A stretch of DNA of 64,000 nucleotides from assembly GCA_026075535.2 (NCBI GenBank), contig AP026548.1, positions 1,612,001 to 1,676,000 on the forward strand, in the 5' to 3' direction. Below, piece after piece: positions 10,376 through 21,883 of this stretch. This DNA is from Tricholoma matsutake. Lineage: Eukaryota; Basidiomycota; Agaricomycetes; Agaricales; Tricholomataceae. The notes below the pieces were generated by a model. The model did not search any database. It worked only from the letters and a program-made list of their open reading frames with translations, and was not told the DNA's origin. The position numbers and the translations under genes were made by a program. Each line of letters opens with the position of its first letter. Positions within the stretch are counted from its first letter, which is position 1.

Positions 10376-11988
10376 CACATGCATTCCAGTTATTCCGGTT
10401 ATTCCATACATTCTGGTTAGTCCAGTTGTGATGAGTCCAGTCAGATTCCAGGGATTCTGGGTGTAAATTGGATCCTTATTCTGACTGGAATTGTGCTGCA
10501 TAGGGAAAACTACATACAAAAAAAATTCCACTGGATTCCAGAAATTCCAGAAATTCCAGCTGGACAAACCAGAATCCAACCGGAATAGGTGGGGGAGTGT
10601 AAAGTACTCAAACTGGACAGAGGTGAGCAGGGTTTTAGTTGGTAGGAGTCAGTCTTGGCAACAGGGTGTGGGTTAGCCCACCTCCCTTCACCAAAACTGA
10701 CTGAGCCACACACTTAGTTTGTAAATGCATTTCCTTACAGTGTTTTGGGTGTATTTCTTTATCTACTCTGAGGTTGAGATCCCTTGGAACCCCTAGCACA
10801 CAACAGGACTGTAATGTTGTTAGAGTCCCAATGCCTCCCTTCATGGGAAATGCTCCACCAAAAAGATAATAAAATAAAATAAAATAAAAAAATAAAACCA
10901 CAACTATGCTCACATAAGCATAGCTTCCCATGACTGTTCCCACCCGATCACTGTCCAATCACCATCTCCCACGGTTGATCAATGTGTGCCACAGCTTTGG
11001 CTACTGTCATGCTCATCATTCCTGATGATGAGCATGCCTGTTCACTCATTCCTGACCATTTTCCCTCGTTTCTTTTGGTATATGGTACTTATGTATGTAT
11101 ATATAGTGATTATAAACATCTATGATCACTTTTTCATGCATACAATCACCATTCTCCCTTCAACAAGGGATAAGCAGGGGTCTCTTCTTCCCATTGAGGG
11201 GCTCCACTACATATACAGGGCTAGATGATGATTTATTTAGCTCAGTACATGACTTGGGAAGGCTCTGCAGGGGTGGGAAAGAAGAGAAGTATGGAGAAGT
11301 GAGGGGAGTGTGAGACAGGGTACTATCTACTGGGCTTGCACACCCTCTGGAACCAAAGCAGCATATGTAGAGAGGTTGATGTATGTAGAGGTGGGGAGTG
11401 ATGTAGGAAGAGATGGTAACAAGGGGCTCAGTGTCAATGCACCTGTATGGGGAGGGGGGAGAGGTGATTACTTACATGCATATCCAGGCCTTCCCCTTAG
11501 AAAATGTGCATGGAAACTGGGTAGAATAGTCCTAATAAATGATCTGATAGACCCCTTAAAGGCCCTGCAGTTGTTAGTAGAGACATACAAGAGAACATGT
11601 TTTCAGGAGAAGGTATGCTTACCTTGTGAGATCCATGGGGTCAAATCATTTGTTTTCTTCAATTCCTAGGCCTTATAATGAAGTAGAACAAGGGTCAGTA
11701 GATGTGATAGCAGAGAGAGAGGATCCTGACTCACCAGGGCATGAGTTCCCCATCAACAGAGGTGAACTTTGCTCAACATGCATCACACAACTCACCTGGT
11801 GTCCAAAGCTCCTCCTAGCCATCTATAGAAGTCCTCTACCCTTCATTTATAGCCTAAATGCAATCCATATAATCAATGCTTTGTCCTACAAGGCAGGGCC
11901 TTCACCTACTCATCTATTCTTCTTCTTGCTATATACCAGCTCATGGGAGCCACTTGTGGCTGTATAGGCAAACAGTCCAATAGTAGCG
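10376..11988. other. spacer, no supportable gene
   Basis: 10385-10620 has imperfect repeats of ATTCCAG/ATTCCGG ending GGTGGGGGAGTGT; a similar motif in the other orientation is near 38118-38215. 10865-10900 is AT-rich simple sequence. Open frames at 11310-11967 show no recognisable protein features and I do not call them. Confidence 0.5.
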
Positions 11989-12322
11989 GTCAAAGTAGGG
12001 CAATTATTGTATGATTAATAGTGCAATTATTGGACAATTATGAATCAAAAATCATGTCAACAATCCAAGTCATCTTGACCATGATGATTATTGAGGGCAA
12101 TTATGGGGCAATTATGGACATAATTATTTTGACAGAGCTATGATCTTCTGTGTGATATAAGCAAAAATGTAAGCACATCAAATAATCGCCTTCAATAATC
12201 ATACAAATAATCATTGAATTGCCTCTGGAGGCAATTCAATGATTCTGCAATTATTACAATAATCATGATTATGTGTCCCTAAAATAGTGGACGTAATCCG
12301 CAGATAATTGCCCTACTTTGAC
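11989..12322. mobile_element. AT-rich MITE
   Basis: A 19 bp terminal inverted repeat GTCAAAGTAGGGCAATTAT (11989-12007) is matched by its complement at 12304-12322. The interior is rich in CAATTAT/ATAATTG and includes an inverted repeat centred near 12229. No coding capacity; the superfamily is not determined because the target duplication is unclear. Confidence 0.7.
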
Positions 12323-12655
12323 ATTAGCACCTTTGAGCAGTTCATGAGTCTGTATAAATGAGGTGGAGAGTAAATGTAGTGAATTGGAATGCAGTTATAC
12401 AGTGAAAGATGGTGATCGGACAGTGATCAGGTGGAACAGTCTATGCTTATATGAGCATAGTGTGTACACTTATAATTACCTTGGTGATGTCTAAACGGCA
12501 CCTGGAGGGAATTAATGCTGGTGTAGGTTTTATTGAGATCGAGCCTTGTGAAGCTAGGTCACGAGCATGATGACCTACTATAATAAGGCTATTACTGTGG
12601 GAAGGTCAGGTGACAAACTTGTGTTGTTTGATCGCCATCAAATCAATTAGTAGTG
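12323..12655. other. spacer between MITE copies
   Basis: No gene or repeat recognised. Confidence 0.4.
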
Positions 12656-12788
12656 GTCAAAGTAGGTGATTATCCATGGATTATGTCCACAATTTTTGGG
12701 ACATAGATAATCACGATTATTTGCTTACAATTATCGAAGGCAATTATTTGATGTGCTTACATTTTTGCTTACATCATGCAGAAGATCA
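12656..12788. mobile_element. truncated, inverted second copy of the MITE
   Basis: Begins GTCAAAGTAGG and then matches, in reverse orientation, the right half of the MITE at 11989-12322, sharing blocks such as TTTGATGTGCTTACATTTTT, with an internal gap of several tens of bases. Homology stops abruptly at 12788 (AGAAGATCA), just outside the Helitron remnant. Confidence 0.65.
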
Positions 12789-12849
12789 CTTGCGCTAGAG
12801 GGCCACTGCTGTGCATGGCATGTCTGAGTTCCCTCAAGAACAGGGAGGC

Positions 12850-13580
12850 TTAGCCACAGCTGTACACAGCCACAATCCCATTTGCATAGGGATAAGTGCC
12901 AATCTGTTCCAGCATCAGTGTTCTTTGTGGGCTGGTCTGCATGCCATCATGATACCACATTTGACCTGTTGTGTCAATGATATGGGCAGTAAAGTGATTG
13001 GTATCATGATACATTATACCTCTGAGGTGATAGGTTGCAGACTGGGAATGTTGGGCAGTGACCATCAGTGTAAGGTTTAGCACAGGTGGTTGGGCACCCC
13101 ATTCGAATGCTAGCAGAGGGGGAAGTGATTGGAAAGTGGTAGTCCTCACTTGGAAGCTGTTGCATTCATAACATTGCGAGGATAGTGGTACATTGGGTTC
13201 ATTTATATTTTGTTGCAGTGTCCTGTTATTTTCACCTGAAGCTGCTATCATTGCAGTTGAAATAGTAGATTCTCAAGTGGCAGCATGCCCATGAGCTGTG
13301 CATTGTCTGGTGTTGACTGTCACAGTGCTGGAGGTGTTAAGTAGGTGTAATAATATATTGTGTACACTTGCATATTGGCCAAAGGCAAAGTTTGGGGAGG
13401 CATGGGTTAGTTGTCTTCTCATGTATTTCCTAATGTCCTCCAAGGTAAATTGATTTGGGGCATGCTAACATGGAGGCTAAATCCAGCCAGAAGAAGTCTG
13501 TAGTGGCTGCTGGGCTTTCTCGTCATATGTTAAACAGAATAGTAATGACAGCATCATAAGCACAGCTGTTGTTTTGCCAC
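12850..13580 (-). pseudogene. C-terminal cysteine-protease-like (USP/OTU-type) domain of the Helitron protein
   Basis: Directly downstream of and originally in frame with the helicase, the sequence WQNNSCAYDAVITILFNI gives a Cys-box-like motif near 13525-13575, and YHLRGIMYHDTNHFTAHIID near 12965-13025 gives a His-box-like motif (His followed by Phe-Thr-Ala). The arrangement, Asn..Cys early and His late, is that of papain-fold deubiquitinase families (USP or OTU). Two stops and a frame change near 13440-13520 and 13275 interrupt it. Deubiquitinating activity is inference from motif layout only. Other Helitrons are known to carry OTU domains; whether this domain is closer to USP needs a profile search. 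Confidence 0.5.
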
Positions 13581-16500
13581 ATAGTTCCAAGTGGTTGCCA
13601 GGTGATTGTTGGTGCTTGAGGAGTGACAGGTTGTTTATTTTTTGTCAGTTTGAACTTTTTGGGTGTGGGTGTGCTGGGAGATGCAAGGGGAGCAGGTGGA
13701 ACACGCTTTGCAGCAGGGCTGTCTGTATGCTCTGAAAGGGGTGCTTTTCTTTTGAGTCTACAGGTAGTTTTTTGTTCTGTGGCCTTAATTATAGCCCACT
13801 CAATGTCACTGTGCTTCCATTCAAGATATGGATCACTTTTGCTCCATTTTATAGCATCAGGCATAGTGTCAGGCATAAAATCATATCCTTTATGTTTTCT
13901 GAACATTTCAATTAGTGTGTTCCATCTGTCGGCTAATGCCATTTTAGCTGAAAGTTTGCCTTCAAATCTCATGGTAGTGATATGATCCAGTACCTCAAGT
14001 TCTCGAAACTCTTGATGAAGCGCACCTGAAGCACCTCCAGTGATATGTTTGGGGTGAAGGCCAGAAAGAATCAAGGTGCCACTAGCTGTTGAGCCTCTAG
14101 ACAAAGCTGTATAATAGCCATGGTGATTCTGTGTTTGGCCTAAGTCCACCACATTGTATTCCCTTGTTTTTCCCTGAGAAGCATAGTCTGTCATTGCAAA
14201 ATTAGGCAAAGCTTCAATTTGATTTCAAGAGACCATGAGATACGAGTCATCAGGCAGGCAACAACTAGTTGGAGCAGTTGTCCTTATTAATGGAACAACA
14301 TTCAATGGTAGCCCTTCCAGGTGGACAGGGTTGGGTGGATCAATCAGCTTTACAAACAAGGTATCCAAAACATCAGTCTTGTTAGGGCCAGCACTGGATT
14401 GCCATGAGTAAACTTCTGCTTCCTGGCCCTTTGTGATGCACAGCTCAGTAGCAGTATTATTTCTAATCATAATTGGCATACCTACACATATTGATAATCT
14501 TCCAGGAATAAGCTTAGTGTTAGCGCATGCGGAACCCACAATGCACTTTGGATTTTTTCAGGAATTTTCATGTGTTTTATGACTCGCCTGCACTTTCCAT
14601 TGGCATGGTTCCATTGTTCACCATTGCCAGGCTCATCTGATGGAACACTATCTAAAGATACAAAGTGGTTCAGTTGTTGTTTTGATTCAGCAGCAAATCT
14701 TAAACTACCAAGCCAGTTAATCTCATCTGTCTGAGAATTTAGTGCAGTTATAATAGAGACATTTCTAAACTGCTGTTGTGTAATGTGGGACTGCCATTTC
14801 AATTTGCTAGATATCAAGGTATTGAGAAAAGCAATGTCTGCTTGTGTACAAGCCTTGTATCGCATGTTTGATAGGGCAGTATGAAATTTAGTGTCTTCAG
14901 CACTCAGTATTTTGTCTCATGTTCTGGCAGAGGATGATGACAGTTGTTACCTGGTGCCATAATGCTTTTCCCATTGCTGCCTCCTGGCTGTGGGTTGTTT
15001 TTGCATTGATTCCAATAGTGCGGCTGTACAGTGAAGCATTTTCTCCTCCAATTGCTGGTGGGAGCTGTGCAAAGTCACCAGCAAAAATTATATTGATGCC
15101 TCCAAAAGGACTTTCAGGATTATTCATGATTTGGGCTAGTTGGGCACTTATCAGATACATGTCATGACAGCATACCATAGAGACCTCATCTATAAAAACA
15201 TAGTCTACACCCTGTAACCTAGTTTTGACTTGGGCCATTTGAATAGCTGAGCTAGCACAGTCTTGACTGATGCCAAACATGTAATGGTAGGTTGATCCAC
15301 CCAGCAAAGCAGCTGCACTTCCTGTAGGTGCCACCACTACTAGCCTATGTGATTCCTTCTTCTGCTTAAAAAATTCAGTAAGAGCCTTTATAACAAGTGT
15401 CTTTCCAGTACCTGCCATGCCTGCAAGGTGCATTGTAAGTTGGTCAGGGGTTTCACTGCAGGAATGGTTTGCTATGATACAATATGCATGCTCTTGCTCT
15501 TTATTCAATCTAAATTTGACAGCCACCCTGGTGATCATGTCTTGCCATTTAACAGAGTTGAATGTTTTGGTCAAATGGGACTTGTTCACTATTTTGACCT
15601 CATTTGGTGTAAATTTGGAAGGGGTGCTGGATGCACAGCCGTGTTGTATAGGAGGCATGTTATAAGCTCGGGTGGCCAAGATCTTAGCACACTTGGATAT
15701 TACAGTTGCATTCCACTGGCTTGGGGGACAATGTACTATTGGTTCTTGGTTGTTTTTAAATGACTGTTGTTGTGGAAGCAAGCTTGGGTTGTGATCTGTC
15801 CATCCAGCATCCATTAAGGTTGTTCTTATAAAAGTCATCAAATTATTCTGGCCATTTTGGACTTTTCCAAGAGTTGTAGCAACAAATGTTTCTTCTAAGG
15901 GGTTGGTGCCATAGTGACTATTAAATGAGTCATCCATAATTGTCTGATCCATGTCCTGCCAGATGTTATCTTCACCCATTGCCCAACTTGGCATAGGCAC
16001 CAGCCCTTTCTTTATTTGAGCATGAAAGTCATCTCAAGCATCCAGGCATTCATAGTGTATGTTCATATTGCTCATGATTTCTTTGTGAGGCTTAGAGAAT
16101 TGGTATTTGTCAAAAGCATCACTCCAGGTGCCATCATCATCTTTCAAGTGCAAGCCAGACCTCCAAGGTTTAAATAATGTCAGCATTGTAGTACAGTAGT
16201 ATTCATGATCACCCTGGTCTCTCTTAGGTAGAGTTGGTCCTATAAATGTTGGCACCCGAGCTTTTTGTGGTGGAAGCCACCTAGTGGCATGGGATGATGA
16301 GAAAGGGTGGCTAGACAGAAAACTTAGCAAACTTGATTTCCTTTCTGGTGTGGTTTGGCATATCAGCTCTTCAGTATCTGATGTTGGCTCTTGTGCTGCT
16401 GGTATGTCAGTTTGTCTTCATCTTTTTACTCTTTCAGATCTTGATATCCAATCATATAAACATATATTTTCTAACTCAGGAGCTTGAAAGGCATAGTCAG

Positions 16501-19340
16501 CTACAGGAGAAAGTCCTATGATATGGTCTTTCTGTTTAAAAATAACCACCTTTTCAGAGCTTTCTTTATGGTCTGCCTGTGGTGATGTTGAGAGTGTTGC
16601 CTTCCAAGCACTTCTAACATGGGTAACAAATGATTGCCAGTAAAAAGGTGGAAATTCATGACTTTTATAGTGGTCAGGATGGCCAAGCAAATATAAACAC
16701 ATCATGGGGCTGCCTAGCTCCATTTTGGCACTTAGTGCATTTACAATTTTTGTTGTGAGCCATCTTGCTTTCGCCTGACGGGACTCTGTGCCACCTATCA
16801 TGTCTGAGTTTTTCTGGAATATTGATCTGACAGTATCAAATACGACATGGGTTTTTAAAGCAGATTTTGTAACATAGTTTGTGACATACAGTAGTACACC
16901 TTTTATTGCAGTGCCAGAGTGTAGGCTTGTAACATCAGTGTTGCATCTCAGTACATATGTGACAACATAAGTCAAGGTATTTATCCAAGCCTCTTTTTTC
17001 TTCATATTCAGGCTACCAGTTTCATGGTCAACTTCTGTTTGCTTGAATATGTTTCTGGGGAACTGTGCTTTACAAAGACCCCATATATTGTCCAGGCAGC
17101 CCTTAAAAGGCCTTCCTTTATTGTCAGACCCATCTTTGTTTCTGTTGGTTGTGCAAGAGTGGAGGTTTGACTTCAGAATCAAGTCATCCACTGTAGCTTT
17201 ATACCGTGTAGTCCATTGATGTAATGTCTCACACTTTGGGCAGCTGGTGCATCCAGCACTAGAGCACAATTCAGGTGTTGGCTCTGGCAAGGTTTCAGTG
17301 GGGTCTTGATAGCCTGCCTGTGTGGATGCTGCATCTACATTAGCTGTTACCAAGTCCTTATCACCTGTCAGAAATTCCCCTGCATGACAGCTTTCTAAAT
17401 ATTTTATTAGACTTTGGCAAAACTGACTCAGGGTCTTTAATTCTATTTCGCATTTCTTCTGGGGAAAGGGCCCCTTTAATCCACACTAGCATGTGCAAAT
17501 GCAGTGTTAGCCTCCCCTGATGTTCTACAGTGCCATAATAGCCAGACGTGTCCTTTGTGCTCTGCCCCTACTCCCAAAATATGCTTGATAAACATTTGAA
17601 CCATAAAATGGAAGAACTGGGTGCCTGCTACAGGATTTTCAGCCATGAGTCGAAATCTGTCATCTGGCAAATGGTTGAATGGTTGAAATGTTTCCTTAGT
17701 GTCTGCAAAATACAAGCAGATTGGATGCTTGTTGTCTGCTGGCAACAATGTTATATACCAAAGCGGAGCACCTAGATATGATATTAGTAACCAAATTTCA
17801 TTGCGCATATACTTCTTGCTAGTAATAGAGCCACTAACCTTTCCATTAACATGGTCAAGATCACAAATCACTTGAAAGCACAGTTCCTCATCACTATTAG
17901 CTGGTTGTACAATTTCACCCTCTGACATATGCTTTGCGATATTTGCTAAAGTATTTTGATCAACATTAAGCAGTCTATCAGCAATGTCATTGAATTTTTC
18001 AATCTCTGCCAATATAAAACCACCAGTTGTTGATGCCTTGATCTGCTCATGGCTAAATGCTATGAAGGGAAAGATAATATCATGGTGGAAACATTTATCA
18101 TGGTACATTAGTAAATGTCATTTGTGGGCTTTGTCAGACACGGGACTTGCACCAATCCCTCCTAGTCCAAATGGAAATAGCCATGGAAAGATTTGGGGAT
18201 ATAAGTTGGGATTGTTGTAAATTGACTGGGCATATGCAGCATGGCTCACAGATAAAACACCCCCATTATTGTTCCAGTGTCTGAGGGCAAGTCCTTTAAG
18301 AGCAGGCACTGTTTTAGTTGTCAATGATTCACCTGTAATTCCATGTACTATGAAAGGGCATTCACCATTGTCAACACCATCTTCTGTTGTCTGGTCAAAG
18401 GTGCTTGTGCCTTCCTCTACTTTATTTGTCAGTGAATGTTGATATTCTATTGTTACAGGAGGTGTATCTTCAGGATATTTTTCAAGTTCATCATAATCAA
18501 TATGCAGATCTGCGTAGTCACAGTGATTTACTTTTAGCCATTCAAGGGCATGGGCCACTACCTTCTGTCTAACAAGCAAGGGAGTGCGCTTAGTCTCACT
18601 ATGAGTAGGCCTGCATGGGCCTGTAAACAGTACTGCCAGAACATCATCAAGTTCTTCAACTGGTGGGGGTAAGGTATGGTACACTTTTGCTACTGGAGAT
18701 TCAAATGCAATAACATGAGCCACTGTTTTCCAGAGGCCAGAGGAAGCAACACAAACAAAGCAACTGTTCACATGCACACGCTGAATAATAAGTTTTTCTA
18801 CAAATCTAAGTCCAGCTAATTGCTCTGGGACTGCTCCTAATCAAAGCCCATTCGCTAATGCATGAGGGGGAATTTTGGCTGTACGCAGATGACGTCTGCA
18901 CTGACCACAGACATGATTACAAGAGTTGTTAAGTACTGGTCCTTGGCATTCTTCAACTTGTCTGATGCTTTTGTATGTTCTAGTCTTGTGACACCTGACA
19001 CATTTAAAATATGTAACAGATTCTTCACTGATGTAAGCTTTGTCAGCTCATTAATATGGGTCAGCCTACCACATACAGCACATCCAGCCTCCTCTAAAAC
19101 AGTGGGGGTAGAATCTGCACAAAAGTTATTAATGATCTGATGACTTAATTTGCTGTCCAATAGTGTGGGAGGAAAGATAGCTGGCTGCTTAGGAAAACTA
19201 TGATTCATGGTGTATAGAGAAGCAGGCTTAGGGCAAGTCTTTACCACACATTCAAATACAGAGCAGTATAAATTACAAGATATACAGTCATGATAATCAA
19301 AATATGTATGCATGTGTTTTCTGAGGGTGTGTGATCCCAT
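13523..19340 (-). pseudogene. Helitron RepHel transposase, interrupted
   Basis: Read on the minus strand from 19340. A CAVCG zinc-binding segment (18855-19340) and a DUF6570-like region (18118-18777, YPEDTPPVTIEY) lead into the Helitron N domain. The HUH nuclease motif reads LTLHLHM with both His codons intact at 17493-17501. The two-tyrosine motif YVTNYVTK is intact at 16865-16888. The helicase has Walker A GMAGTGKT at about 15399-15422, a DEVSM Walker B and a GDFAQLPP motif, ending with YTALSRG near 14100. Stops at about 16031 and 16415 lie within one continuous frame, consistent with CpG C-to-T changes; frame changes fall near 14880, 14500, 17400 and 18800. HUH proteins nick and join single strands for rolling-circle transposition. 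Confidence 0.85.
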
Positions 19341-19683
19341 CGTGATTTTGTGGGCTCAGGCTATGTTGAATGTATTTAAGCCTGACAGCAGGGGTGTCAG
19401 CATTTGCAGAGGCATATTGACATGAATGTAGCTGTGGTTTATGGGGTAATTGGAAAGACCAATACTGTCTACATGGTCAACAAATTTATAGGCAAGCTTG
19501 CTGCTCAAGGGAGAAGCGCTGGCAACTACATAGGGGTCCAACATTTTCTGGGTAAACATGTGGGATCTCCCACCTCCCACTGGTGTGGGAGGCCTTTTAA
19601 GTGGCAGCCTGTTTTTATAAGTTGTTGAAGAATTAATTATTACAGGCATTGCCTGTTTGTAAATTGTAACCAATGTTGCAAGC

Positions 19684-20553
19684 TCAAAAAAAAAGAATAT
19701 GCATGAGAGGGCAAAACAGGTTACAATCAGTGGGTCCAAAGACAATACACTCAAGGTGTGTAGTTGGCACCATTTGATTTTGACAGGAGCCAGTTGGCCA
19801 ATCATAAGTGTAGTCAGGCATTGAATATGGCACCTTGAAAAGGCTTTCATCATGTGTGTGAACTGTAGCATTTTTATGTAAGCCTGCTTGTAATAGGTGC
19901 TCATTGGTTGTACAGCTCTCCAGGACATGGATGGGTGCTTGTGTCTTTGTTAAAATTAAAAAAATATTGTAAATGAGAAATAGCCAAGTCAGCAAGTAAT
20001 GTGAGTGATGCAGCCCTGTAGAAGCAAGTACATATATCTGAGATGACTGGTTGGTAATAGTCTGGAGTTGTCTGAAAACAGATCTTGGTCTCAGACAGTG
20101 GAGAAGTCTGGGTATATAATCATGCTTATGTGTGAAGTTGCATTGAAGGCAAGCTGCCGACAGATATATATAAGTTACAGGTTGGCTAATTAGCTGGTAG
20201 CTGCAGTGCAGTAGTATGGCATGAGTATAAAGTGCCAGTAGGTGTTCATGGAAAAGGGACCAATAAGGGTGAGGGGCCAGATTATGTATAAATTTCTTTA
20301 TGGCATATAAGGCAGATGTTACCACATATTGAATGTGGTATAGCTGTAAGTCAGCCAGGCAAGTCATGTAGGTCCGGTTGTCTGCAATTATGGCAGGGGT
20401 ATGGACATGATCCACATCACTATCAATATGGAGCATTTCCATGGTTATGCAAGCTGCAGCATCATGATGTACTTGTAATTTAGTCAGGTGGTTTATGTGG
20501 GTGTCTGCATTTATAGCAGTGTTGGAGAGGAAATGGTCTGTTGGAGGTTCCAT
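19684..20553 (-). CDS. hypothetical 289-residue ORF upstream of RepHel
   Basis: An uninterrupted minus-strand frame from an ATG at 20553, His-, Leu- and Tyr-rich (for example HINHLTKLQVHHDAAACI). It lies upstream of the Helitron protein on the same strand and could be an element passenger, a 5' exon, or a chance frame in AT-rich DNA. No family recognised and no domain visible. Confidence 0.2.
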   Translation of the reverse strand: MEPPTDHFLSNTAINADTHINHLTKLQVHHDAAACITMEMLHIDSDVDHVHTPAIIADNRTYMTCLADLQLYHIQYVVTSALYAIKKFIHNLAPHPYWSLFHEHLLALYTHAILLHCSYQLISQPVTYIYLSAACLQCNFTHKHDYIPRLLHCLRPRSVFRQLQTITNQSSQIYVLASTGLHHSHYLLTWLFLIYNIFLILTKTQAPIHVLESCTTNEHLLQAGLHKNATVHTHDESLFKVPYSMPDYTYDWPTGSCQNQMVPTTHLECIVFGPTDCNLFCPLMHILFF

Positions 20554-21883
20554 TGACCAAGGTCAGCTCATCACGAGGTACTAGGGAAGCTGGTCCTAAG
20601 AGGAGAGTGGCGATCAGCAGAACACATGAGCTGGGAGCTTGTTGGGTGGTATTGGGCATGTAACGACTCTAAGAAACCCAATCAACGATTGAAAACTCAA
20701 TCAACAATCGAAAGCTTGATCAACAAAGTCATGTGGAGCAAACACCAAGAATGCGTGGACAACGATTTCATTGTTTAAAATCAAAGGAGTGAGGAGGGAT
20801 GACTCTCTTGCCGTGAAAATGAGAAGTGGCAATTTAAACTGGGCCTGAGGGGCCATGGAACTTGAAAACTTGAGGACTTATCTTAATTCTACACCTTGTT
20901 GTGCAGAGGTCTTGTTGGACTTTGAGAGGCTTGAGGTAAAACTTTTTAAAGGGGAGGGACATGAAAAGTGAGCCAAAAGAGTACTTGTCCCATTCAAAAG
21001 GTGGGGAGACACCTATATACAAATCATAGTACAACTGATGAAAAGCCATATCATGCGCGTTCTCTTGTGCCGACAGGTCAAAACAACCAGAAAGATAAAC
21101 TAATAAAGAAGCAAGATTGTTGGGTTCAGGAAGTATTGTTAATCTTCAAGATAGGGTCGGTATTTGTACGGCGGATGATGTCGAGGTGGTGTCATCAAGC
21201 CCTTATCTCAGGGTTTCACAAGCTGGGAATTGCTCGGGGATTGGTCCATCATTGAGGCTCTCTATTTGCATGACACAACTTGTGCCCTGAGAGCACTCAA
21301 ACAAGACCTCTTGACCCTACCCATCCAGTCGATCAGCCCATCAAGTTTGGATTTTGACTAGCCAGGAAAGGGAATAAGTATCAGATCGAGTACTGGAATG
21401 TTGCCAAGATGTGTTATAAATAGATCAAGGGATACCAAACGTGAGTTTAATTAATAAAAACTGGTACCGTCTTTCAGCCTGAGGGAGCATCATAACACGT
21501 CGTGTATTTGATGTGTTGCGAGGAAAAGAAGGAGCTAGAAAGTGAAAAAAATAGAATAAAAACTATCAGCGATGCAAATGCCGAGAAAATAGAAAAAAGG
21601 GTAGGGGTTAATGAGTGGGCCTCATTGCCCTACCACAGGTGGGGGATACTTTGCATGATGCCCCCATCATGCAGAGAAACAGCAAGAAAAATAAACAAAT
21701 GAAGGGAAACAATCAGTAAAGAAAATGCGAAGGAGAGGCAAGATAATCATCAGAAAGCTCCATTAGGCTTTTAATGTTGTGAGAATGTCGCATTGCATTC
21801 AGGAGGCTAAGGGGCATGGTGTAAGTAGGGTCAAGGAGTCGGCAGTCATGAGCATTGCTCCAGACATTGTCGAGGTTGCCTAA
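20554..21883. other. spacer between Helitron and minus-strand gypsy
   Basis: No gene seen. 20659 (TGTAACGACTCT) to 21497 (GCATCATAACA) has TG..CA-type ends and a TATTTATAA box on the minus strand near 21420, so it may be an LTR, but there is no target duplication and no second copy. The rest (21498-21883) would be the 3' untranslated part of the neighbouring element. Confidence 0.3.

Larger units (their letters stand above)
12850..20553 (-). mobile_element. Helitron remnant (Rep/helicase with protease-like tail)
   Basis: The minus strand carries, 5' to 3', a zinc-finger/DUF6570-like region, the Helitron N domain with HUH and two-tyrosine motifs, a PIF1-type helicase and a C-terminal cysteine-protease-like domain. 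Coding is split by nonsense codons and at least three or four frame changes, but the catalytic motifs are present. I could not define the 5'-TC or 3'-CTRR termini with confidence; a CTAG at 12795-12798 is only a weak candidate. Confidence 0.85.

Noticed and set aside
10986..11967. Series of plus-strand frames between the LTR element and the MITE
   Set aside because: Short, mutually overlapping, with no domain or codon signal I can support.
12795..12798. CTAG as the 3' terminus of the Helitron
   Set aside because: The flanking base is C instead of the expected T, and the only upstream inverted repeat has a 4 bp stem.
20659..21497. Possible 839 bp LTR (TGTAACGACTCT .. CATAACA) next to the minus-strand gypsy
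   Set aside because: TG..CA-like ends and a TATA-like box are present, but there is no target duplication, no polypurine tract beside it and no second copy in the window.
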